The notes under the pieces are model-generated. The model ran no database searches, was not told where the DNA came from, and worked only from the letters and a program-made list of their open reading frames with translations. Made by a program: the position numbers and the translations under genes. A stretch of 45,511 nucleotides of DNA, taken from Gemmatimonadota bacterium. GTDB lineage: Bacteria > Gemmatimonadota > Gemmatimonadetes > Longimicrobiales > Gaopeijiaceae. This document shows, in pieces, positions 36,347 through 45,000 of the stretch. Location: positions 1 through 45,511 of the forward strand of contig JAOUPR010000024.1 of assembly GCA_029879725.1 (NCBI GenBank), in the 5' to 3' direction. Within the stretch, counting starts at the first letter, position 1. Every line of letters begins with the position of its first letter.

Positions 36347-36461
36347 CTCATCTCCCGACACGCCGCACGGCGTGCCGCAGGAGTTGGCACCTTGGAGAGT
36401 AGCCACACTCTCCAGGTTGCCCCGGCGTCAAAGGGCCTGTCCCTCGACCGGTCGCGATGAG
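36347..36461 (-). promoter_or_regulatory. SAM-I (S-box) riboswitch upstream of the aspartokinase-asd operon
   Basis: On the minus strand the region reads from CTCATC through GAGGGACAGGCCC, GACGCCGGGGCAACC, a GGAGAG/CTCTCC stem, GGTGCCAACTCCTGC, a GGCACGCCG/CGGCGTG stem and closes with GGGAGATGAG. These are the conserved blocks of the S-box aptamer, with P1 formed by CTCATC (36456-36461) and GATGAG (36347-36352). The aptamer binds S-adenosylmethionine and lowers expression when it is abundant. A 6-bp GC hairpin (36324-36338) follows, without a U run, so control is more likely at translation than by an intrinsic terminator. Gene starts lie 64-94 nt further on. Confidence 0.93.
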
Positions 36462-36471
36462 TTGAACCGAC

Positions 36472-36500
36472 AAGCTAAACACGACCGATTCGGTCGACAA
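36472..36500 (-). promoter_or_regulatory. Candidate promoter of the riboswitch-aspartokinase-asd operon
   Basis: On the minus strand TTGTCG (36495-36500) and TAGCTT (36472-36477) are separated by 17 nt, placing the transcription start near 36464, just before the S-box P1 stem. A palindrome CGACCGATTCGGTCG (36482-36496) lies in the spacer and could be an operator. The matches to consensus are partial. Confidence 0.45.
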
Positions 36501-36515
36501 CGGCTTTCGGTCGTC

Positions 36516-36543
36516 TTGAGCCGTCGCCCGGGGGCGCTATTCT
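36516..36543 (+). promoter_or_regulatory. Candidate promoter of the metZ-like gene
   Basis: TTGAGC (36516-36521) and TATTCT (36538-36543) are 16 nt apart on the plus strand, with start expected near 36550, 40 bp before the ATG at 36590. A second copy of TTCGGTCG lies directly upstream (36506-36513). Consensus matches are partial. Confidence 0.4.
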
Positions 36544-36589
36544 TCCATCCATACCGGTGGCGTGGAGCGACCCCAGGAGATTCGACACG

Positions 36590-37759
36590 ATGGAAGAATG
36601 GAAGCCTCAAACCCGGGCGGTGCGGACCCAGGCCGACGTCACGCGGCACGGCGAGCACTCCGTCCCCCTCTTCCTGACGTCGAGCTTCGTGTTCGAGGAC
36701 GCCGAGGAGATGCGGGCCGCCTTCGCCGGTGAGATCGAGCGGAATCTCTACTCCCGCTTCACCAACCCCAACGTGACCGAACTCGTGGAGAAGGTCCGCC
36801 TCCTGGAGGGTGCCGAGGCGGGCCACGCCATGGCGTCGGGGATGGCCTCCATCTTCGCCACATTCGCCGGACTCCTCTCCGCGGGGGACCACGTCGTGGC
36901 CTGCCGCTCGATCTTCGGGTCGACCCACCGCATCCTTTCCGACCTCCTTCCCCGATGGGGGATCACCCACACCTACGTCGACGTGGAGGATCCGGCCTCC
37001 TGGGAGGCTGCGATCCGCCCGGAGACCCGGATGATCTTCGTGGAGACGCCCACGAATCCCGCGGTGGACATCGTGGACCTGGAGTGGCTCGGCGGTCTCG
37101 CCCGGGATCGCGGCGTAATCCTGGCGGTGGACAACTGCTTCGCGACGCCGGTGCTCCAGCGCCCCCTGGATTTCGGAGCCCATCTCTCCATCCACTCCGC
37201 CACCAAGTTCATGGACGGCCAGGGGCGCGTCATGGGCGGGGTGGTGGTGGGAGACCGGCCGCTCATCGAGGAGATATTCTCCTTTTCCCGCGCCACGGGA
37301 CCGTCCCTTTCTCCCTTCAACGCCTGGGTCCTTTCCAAGAGCATCGAGACGCTGGCGTTGCGCATGGAGAAGCATTCGGCCAACGCCATGGAGGTGGCCC
37401 GGAGGCTGGAGGGCCGTCCGGGCGTGACGTCGGTGCGCTACCCCTTCCTCCCCTCGCACCCACGGTACGAAGTGGCCCGGCGGCAGATGTCGGCGGGCGG
37501 AGCCATGGTGGCCTTCACCGTGGAGGGTGGGGTGGAGCGCGGCCGGCGGTTTCTCGATGCGCTGACGCTGTGCTCGCTCACGGCCAACCTCGGTGACTCC
37601 AGAACCATCGTGACGCATCCGGCCTCGACCACCCACGCCAAGCTCACCGAAGAGGAGCGGACGGCGGTCGGGATCACCCCCGGGCTCATCCGGGTGTCGG
37701 TGGGACTGGAGGACGTCGAGGACGTCGTCCGGGATCTGGAGGGTGCGCTGGGGGCGTAG
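36590..37759 (+). CDS. metZ: O-succinylhomoserine sulfhydrylase / cystathionine gamma-synthase family PLP enzyme (MetZ-like)
   Basis: The 389-aa enzyme belongs to the Cys/Met metabolism PLP family. K206 in HSATKFMDGQGRVMGG is the Schiff-base lysine, YSRFTNPNV and ASGMASIFATF bind the cofactor and substrate, and SRTIVTHPAST near the C-terminus is typical. The form HSATKFMDGQGR and the length match MetZ-type O-succinylhomoserine sulfhydrylases, which make homocysteine directly from sulfide. Cystathionine gamma-synthase cannot be excluded from sequence alone. AGGAGA lies ten bases before the ATG, which decides it over the ATG at 36557. It is divergent from the SAM-controlled aspartokinase-asd operon, so the region supplies both precursor and product steps of methionine synthesis. 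Confidence 0.88.
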   Translation: MEEWKPQTRAVRTQADVTRHGEHSVPLFLTSSFVFEDAEEMRAAFAGEIERNLYSRFTNPNVTELVEKVRLLEGAEAGHAMASGMASIFATFAGLLSAGDHVVACRSIFGSTHRILSDLLPRWGITHTYVDVEDPASWEAAIRPETRMIFVETPTNPAVDIVDLEWLGGLARDRGVILAVDNCFATPVLQRPLDFGAHLSIHSATKFMDGQGRVMGGVVVGDRPLIEEIFSFSRATGPSLSPFNAWVLSKSIETLALRMEKHSANAMEVARRLEGRPGVTSVRYPFLPSHPRYEVARRQMSAGGAMVAFTVEGGVERGRRFLDALTLCSLTANLGDSRTIVTHPASTTHAKLTEEERTAVGITPGLIRVSVGLEDVEDVVRDLEGALGA

Positions 37760-37772
37760 ACGGGCTCGTCCC

Positions 37773-37794
37773 GCGAGGCCCCCTCTTGCCTCGC
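37773..37794 (+). terminator. Weak terminator-like hairpin after metZ
   Basis: GCGAGGC (37773-37779) pairs with GCCTCGC (37788-37794) around an 8-nt loop, 13 bp after the stop. No U tract follows, so function is uncertain. Confidence 0.3.
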
Positions 37795-37924
37795 CCCCGG
37801 GGGAGGGACATCATGAGCGCGACGCACAGCGTCGATGAATCAGGGCCGGTCGCGCACGGCCCGGAGATTGGATGTCCAATTCAAGCACTCCCGTGCCTTC
37901 CTGACTCCGGAGCCTGTTGGATAC

Positions 37925-39085
37925 ATGTGCGAGACCCGTCGTCGCCGGCGCCTTCCCGTCCCCCCGTGGTTCGGGGCCTGGGTCGCCGTATTCCTGTCCA
38001 GCGTTTCCGGCCTTCGTGGTCAGGAACTGGCGCTGCATCGCGAGATCCCGGGCCAGGCCTTCAGCCGGTGTGCCTCACGGGCTCCTTCTTCCCAGCCGAC
38101 CCCGGAGGAGCGCGTCCAATCGGTCCAACTGGCGTCGCAAGCGGACCAGGCCGTCGTTCTCGGGGACCTCGATCGATCACGCGAACTGCTGGCCCGCGCC
38201 ACCGAGTTGAACCCTGCCTCGGCCGAGCTGGCCTACCGCTACGCACGGACGCTGGAGGATCTGGATCTGAGGGCGGAAGCCATCGACGAGTACTGCCGGG
38301 TCGTGGCGATGGCTCCCGACTTCCCGGAAGCGGAGGACGTCTCCGACCGACTGGACCGGCTGGTGCGGGTGGGGACCCCGGCCATATCGACGGTGGCCCA
38401 GGAGGCGTTCGTGAACGGCGTCGGATGGGCGGACCTCGGCTCTTCCGAGGATGCGTTGGAGTCGTTCGGCGTCGCGGTCACCGAAGCTCCGGAGTGGGCG
38501 GACCCGGTCTTCAACCGAGGGGTGGTGCGGGACCGTATGGGCCTGTGGACCGAGGCGGTCGCGGACTTCCAGCGATACCTGGAGCTCCGCCCCGACGCCG
38601 ATGACGCGCTCGCGGTTTCCCGCCGCATCGGCGAACTCCAGACCGTGCGCCTCTCCACCCCTCCCAACCCGACGGCCACGCTCGTCCTGGGAGTGCTTCC
38701 CGGAGTCGGGCACTTCTATTCGGAGCGCCCGTTGGGTGGTCTCACCGTTCTCGCCATGTCCGGCGGGGCCGTGGCCGCGGGCCTTCTGGTGAAGGAGATC
38801 AGCGTGCGGTGTCTGACGCCGCCCGCCGCCGGGGCTTCCTGCCCCGATGACCAGATCGTCGGTCGGGACGTGGAGCGGCCGTACCTCATCCCGTCGTTGG
38901 GGGTGGCCGCGGGGGTCACGCTCATCGGAGCCGTGGAGGCGTTCGTGAAGGCGCGGAAGAGGGCGAGCGGGCAGACCCGGTCCACCGACGAGGTCGATGC
39001 ACGTACCGTGCGACTCGAAGGCCCGTCCGTGTCGGTTCGGGGCGATCGGGTGGACGTCCAGGTGGCGGGTCTGTCTTTCCGATGA
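37925..39085 (+). CDS. TPR-repeat membrane protein with DUF5683-like C-terminus
   Basis: The 386-aa protein has a basic N-terminus (RRRRR), a signal-anchor (FGAWVAVFLSSVSG, about 16-29), TPR-like helices (about 60-240: SRELLARATELNPASAELAYRYARTLEDLDLRAEAIDEY and the NRGVVRDRMGLWTEAVADFQRYLELRPDADDA pair), then two or three membrane helices. The segment VLGVLPGVGHFYSERPLGGL resembles DUF5683-type proteins, whose P-G-x-G-x-F-Y-x-x-R-P motif lies at a membrane helix. The C-terminal tail is beta-rich. The start at 37925 is chosen for the signal-anchor; the frame opens upstream at 37835 without coding character. It overlaps the giant repeat lipoprotein gene by ATGA, so the two are probably made together and it may help assemble or export it. 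Confidence 0.8.
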   Translation: MCETRRRRRLPVPPWFGAWVAVFLSSVSGLRGQELALHREIPGQAFSRCASRAPSSQPTPEERVQSVQLASQADQAVVLGDLDRSRELLARATELNPASAELAYRYARTLEDLDLRAEAIDEYCRVVAMAPDFPEAEDVSDRLDRLVRVGTPAISTVAQEAFVNGVGWADLGSSEDALESFGVAVTEAPEWADPVFNRGVVRDRMGLWTEAVADFQRYLELRPDADDALAVSRRIGELQTVRLSTPPNPTATLVLGVLPGVGHFYSERPLGGLTVLAMSGGAVAAGLLVKEISVRCLTPPAAGASCPDDQIVGRDVERPYLIPSLGVAAGVTLIGAVEAFVKARKRASGQTRSTDEVDARTVRLEGPSVSVRGDRVDVQVAGLSFR

Positions 39086-42000
39086 ACCATCGAGGCGCGG
39101 GTCCGCGAGGACGGGAGGGACGCGACGGGTTGCGGTTGCGGACGGGGCTTTCCGTCGCCGCGGCGGCTCTCGTGGGCGTGACGGCCGTGATCCAGGCCTG
39201 CACCACCGAGAACATCACCGGAGTGATCGTGACCTCGGTCACCGTCACCCCGCCGTCCGCCACACTCCCCGAGGGGGAAGCCCAGCAGTTCACCGCCGTG
39301 GTGAAGGACGACCGCGGAGTGGCTCTTTCGGGCGCCACGGTCGCGTGGTCCAGCGACGCGCCCACCGTAGTGTCCGTGGATGGCGAGGGCGTGGCGCACG
39401 CGGTCCTGGTCGGGACGACCAAGGTCCGGGCCTCGTACCAGGGCACCGAGGGTTCGGCCGACGTGACGGTGATCCCCGGACCGTCCATCGCGGTCTCGTT
39501 GGATTCGGTGGGTGTCGCCGGTGTGGTGAGCGGGCTCGCGCCGGACCCGGAGGTGATTCAGGTCACCAACGGCGGCGGTGGTACGCTCTCGGGTCTGTTG
39601 GCGGGTGTGGAGTATCCGGCGGGTGCCTCCACGGGGTGGGTGACGGCCGCTCTCTCCAGCGCCACCGCGCCCGCGGTACTGACGCTGACGTTCCTCGCGG
39701 GAGCCCTCGCCGAGGGCGTATACGATGCCACGGTCGTCCTGCAGTCGCCGGTGGCCCGGAGCGGATCCCTGGCCATCGCGGTCCGTCTGACGCTCACGGA
39801 GCAACGTCCCGTGATCCGGCTGACTCCATCCAGTGTGACCCTGGAGGGTGTGGGCGGGGGCAGCGTGTCCGCGCCTTCGGTGGTGCAGGTGGAGAACGTG
39901 GGCGGCGGCGTTCTCACGGCGCTCGCGGCCTCCATCTGGTATGAGGGCACCGGGCGGGACTGGCTCCAGGCGACGCTCGCGGACACCACCGCCCCGGCCG
40001 GCCTGACCTTGCAGGCCGACCCCGGGACCCTCGCCCCCGGAGTGTATACCGCCGAGGTCCGCGTGGCGTCCGCCCTGGCGCTCAATTCGCCGCAGCCCCT
40101 GGCCGTCACGTTCGTGGTGGCGGATCCCGGTCCCGCCCCCGACCTGGTGGTGGTGGAGAGCGGTGGTGGTACTCTCGTGAACGAAGGAGCCACCACCGAC
40201 GACTTCACCGTCGCCCTGGCGGCACGACCGCTCACCGATGTGGTTCTGGTCGTGTCCAGCGGGGACGTGGGGGAGGCCACCGTCGCCCCGGCCGGCCTCA
40301 CCTTCACGGCCACGGACTGGGACGTCCCCCAGGTGGTGACGGTGACGGGCGTGGACGACCCCGCCGTGGACGGAAGCCAGACCACCACGGTGACCGTGTC
40401 GGTGGACGATGCCCTGTCCGACGACGCGTACGACACGGTACCGGACGGGACGGTCTCGGTCGTCACCACGGACGACGACGCACCGGACGTGTCCGTGACC
40501 CCCACCGGAGTGTCCACCACCGTCACGGAGGGCGGGGGGATGGACACCGTCGTCGTGGTGCTGGCCGCGGCACCCACGTCGAACGTGGTGCTCGTCGTAT
40601 CGTCCGACGATCCGGGTGAAGTGTCCGTGAGCCCCGCCGCCCTGACGTTCACTCCGGCGAACTGGTCCGTCCAACGGATCGTGACGGTGACCGGCGTGGA
40701 CGACGCCCTCCTGGACGGAGACCAGGCGTCCCTCGTGACGGTGGCCGTGGACGCCGTGAACTCCGACGACGGGTACGATCCCGTCCCGGACCGGACGGTG
40801 CCCGTGACCACCAGCGACGACGACGTGGCCGGGTTCACGGTGGTGGAGAGCGGGGGGAGCACGGTGGTCAACGAAGGCGGCTCCAGCGACGGGTTCACGG
40901 TGGAGCTGACGGCCGAGCCGGCGTCCGACGTGGTCCTCCTGCTTTCCTCGGGCGATGCGGGCGAGGCCACGGTGAGCCCGGCGTCCCTCACCTTCGTCCC
41001 GGCGGAGTGGAACGTCCCCCGGACCGTCACGGTCACGGGGGTGGACGACGCCCTCATCGACGGCCCGCAGGTCACCTCCATCACGGTGTCGGTGAACGCC
41101 GTGGCATCCGACGCCGCCTTCGCCACCGTTTCCGACAGCTCCATCCTGGTGACGACCGCCGACAACGACGCCCCGGGGTTCACGGTCGCCCAGACCGATG
41201 GAGAGACCTCCGTGACGGAAGGTGGGAGCACGGATCAGTTCACCATCGTGCTGGCTGCGCAGCCCGCCTCCGACGTCGTCTTCCACGTCGTCAGCGCCGA
41301 TCCGTCCGAGGCGGTGGTGAGCCCGGCGGGCCTCACCTTCACCTCCGCGAACTGGGATGTCTTCCAGACGGTCACGGTGACCGGCGTCGACGACGACATC
41401 GACGACGGGAGCGCCTTCACCACGGTCACCGTCTCGGTGGACCCGGCGTCCGATCCTGCCTATCAGGGTCTGGCTGACCAGACCGTCACCGTGGCCACCA
41501 CCGACGACGATGCGTCGGGGTTCACGGTGGCCGCCACCGACTCGAGCACTTCGGTATCGGAAGCGGGCACCGTGGACACGGTGACCGTGGTATTGATGAG
41601 TCAGCCGGTGGACTCCGTCACCCTGGTGGTCACCAGTTCGGACGTCGGTGAGGCCACGGTGAGTCCCGACACCCTCGTCTTCCACGGCGGCGACTGGACC
41701 ATTCCGCGGATCGTGGTCGTCACCGGCGAGGACGATCCGGTGGACGACGGCACGCAGACGAGCTCCCTCTCCGTCGCCGTGGTCGCGGCGGGCTCGGACG
41801 CCACCTACGGTCCGCTCCCGCCCCGGGTGCTGTCGGTCACCACCACGGACAACGACGCGGCCGGCTTCACCATCGCCCAGACCGGCGGGGGCACGCTGGT
41901 CACCGAGGCGGGTGGCACGGATGCGTTCACGGTGGTGCTCACGGGCCAGCCCACCTCCGACGTGGTACTGACCGTCACCAGTACCGACGCCCTCGAGGTA

Positions 42001-45000
42001 TCGATCGCGCCCGGTACCCTCACCTTCACCCCCGGGAACTGGAGTGTCCCGCAGCCCGTCACCGTCACCGGCGTGGATGATTCCGTGGACGACGGCAATC
42101 GATTCACACCCGTGGTCGTGTCGGTGGATGACGCTCTCTCCGACGACACCTTCGATCCGCTGGCCGACCAGACGGTGAGCGTGACCACCACCGACGACGA
42201 CGTGGCGGGGATCACGTTGGCCGAAACCGCCACCAACACGGTGGTGAGCGAAGCGCGGACGACCGACGTGTTCACCCTCGTGCTCGACACCGAGCCCGTC
42301 GCCGACGTGGTCATGACGGTGGCCAGCGGTGACACGTCGGAGGCCACCGTGAGCCCGGACACCCTCACGTTCACGGCGGCGAACTGGAACGTCGCGCAGG
42401 CGGTGACCGTCACGGGCGAGGACGACTCGCTCACCGACGGGGACCAGGTGACCCTGGTGACCGTATCGGTGGGCACTCTCACCGGCGATTCGATCTATGC
42501 GGCCATGGGGCCCTTCACGGTGAACGTGACCACCACGGACGACGAGTCCGCCGGATTCGTCGTCACCGAGACGAGCGGAAGCACCGAAGTGAGCGAAGCC
42601 CTCACCTCGGACAGCCTCGGCGTGCGGCTCACGGCCCAGCCCGGCTCGAACGTCGTGCTGACCGTCACGAGCGGGAATCCCGCCGAGGCGACGGTGAGCC
42701 CGAGTTCTCTGACGTTCACGACGGGGAACTGGAGCGTGGTACAGACGGTGACGGTGACGGGTGTGGACGACGTGGTGGTGGACGGGAACCAGAACACGGT
42801 GATGACCATTGCCGTGGACACGGCGAACTCGGACGCGGCATACGGGTCGTTGGCGGCTCGGACGGTCAGTGCCACCACCCTCGACGACGACGTCGCGGGC
42901 TTCACCATCGCGGAGAGCGGGGGCGGCACCGCCGTCCCCGAGGCCGGGGGCAGCGATGGGTTCACCGTGGTGTTGGACCGGGCGCCGACCTCGAACGTGG
43001 TGTTTTCCGTCGTGAGCTCGGACACCGGCGAGGCCACCGTGACTCCCGGGACACTGACCTTCGGCGTGGGAAACTGGAACGTGCCCCAGGCGGTCACCGT
43101 TACCGGAGTGGACGATTTCCTCCTGGACGGTCCGCAGATCACGGCCGTGGTACTGTCCGTGAACGCGGGCTCCGCCGCCGCCTTCTCGGCATTGGCTCCC
43201 GACACCGTGAGCGTGACCACGACGGACGACGACGTGGCCGGGTTCGTGTTGGCGGATACGGCGGCGTCGACGGTGGACGAGGCGGGTCTCGCGCCCGACT
43301 CCTTCACGGTCGTGTTGACCGCGCGGCCTACGTCGAACGTGGTGTTCACGGTGTCGAGCGGAGACACCGGCGAGGTGACGGTGGCCCCCGCGACGCTGAC
43401 GTTCACGAACGCCGACTGGAACCAGCCTCAGAGAGTGAGGCTGACGGGCGCGAACGACTCGGCGACCGACGGTGATCAAACGACCACGATCACGGTGGCG
43501 GTGGACACGGCGGCGTCGGACGACGGGTTCGACGGGCTGCAGGGCCAGACCGCCCTCGTGACCACGACGGACGACGAGGTGGCCGGCTTCATCCTGGCGG
43601 ACACGGCCGCGCTCACCGTGAGCGAGGCGGCGACGACGGACGTGTTCACGGTGGCGCTGACCGCCGAGCCGACGTCCGACGTGGTGCTCACGGTGGCGAG
43701 CGCGGACACGGGTGAAGCGACCGTGGCCCCGGACACGTTGACCTTCACGCCCCTGAACTGGGACTCCGCCCAGACGGTGACGGTAACCGGTGTGGACGAC
43801 CTCCTCGATGACTCGGATCAGACGACGACCATCACCGTGAGTGTGGTGGATGCCCGGTCCGACGACGCGTTCGACGGGCTGCCGGGCCAGACCGCGAGCG
43901 TGGTCACTCTCGACAACGAAGCGGCCGGCTTCGTCGTCTCCCAGTCGGCCGGAGGTACGCTGGTGAGCGAGTCGATGACCACCGACTCGTTCACGGTGGT
44001 GCTGACCGCGCAGCCGACGTCCGACGTCGTGTTCACGGTAACGAGCGGAAACACCGCCGAGGCCACCGTGGCGCCGGATACGCTCACCTTCACCAACGTG
44101 GACTGGAACGTGGCCCAGGTCGTCACGGTGACCGGGGTGGACGATGCGCTCCTCGACGGGAACGTCTTCACCTTGATCACGGTGTCGGTGATCGACGCGC
44201 TCTCGGACAACGCGTACGACCCGGTGGCGGACCAGAACGTCAGCGTGTTGACCACGGACAACGACACGCCCGGGTTCGTCCTGGCGGACACGGCGGCGCT
44301 GACGGTGGACGAGGCGGGTGCCGCGCCGGATTCGTTCACGGTGGTGCTGACCGCGCAGCCTGATTCAAGCGTGGTGTTCACGGTATCCAGCGGCGACACG
44401 GGTGAAGCGACGGTGGCGCCGGCGACGCTGACGTTCACGAACGCGAACTGGAACGTGGCCCAGCGGGTGAGGCTCGCCGGCGTGGATGACGGGCTCACGG
44501 ACGGCGGCCAGATCACCACGATCACGGTGGCGGTGAACGCGGCCGCGTCGGACGACGCGTTCGACGCGTTGCCCGACCAGACGGCCAGCGTGACCACGAC
44601 GGACGACGAGGTGGCGGGGTTCGCGCTAGCGGACACGGCGGCGTCGGACGACGCATTCGACGGGCTGCCGGGCCAGACCGCCCTCGTGACCACGACGGAC
44701 GACGAGGTGGCCGGGTTCGCGCTGGCGGACACGGCGGCGCTGACGGTGGACGAGGCGGGTGCCGTGCCCGACTCGTTCACGGTGGTGCTGACGGCGCAGC
44801 CGGTCACGGACGTGGTGTTCGCCGTAACGAGCGGCGACACGGGTGAGGCGACGGTGGCTCCGGCGACGCTGACGTTCACGACGTTGAACTGGAACGTGGC
44901 GCAGCGGGTGCGGCTCGCCGGGGTGGACGATGGGCTCACGGACGGCGGCCAGACCACCACGATCACGGTGGCGGTGGACACGGCCGCGTCGGACGACGCA

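Noticed and set aside
38716-43479. Very long open frame (over 1500 codons) on the minus strand opposite the repeat gene
   Set aside because: It is a shadow produced by the codon bias of the repeats. The plus-strand frame has a lipoprotein signal, coupled start and recognisable domains; the minus frame is low-complexity Ser/Thr/Val sequence or His/Arg/Gly sequence with no domain.
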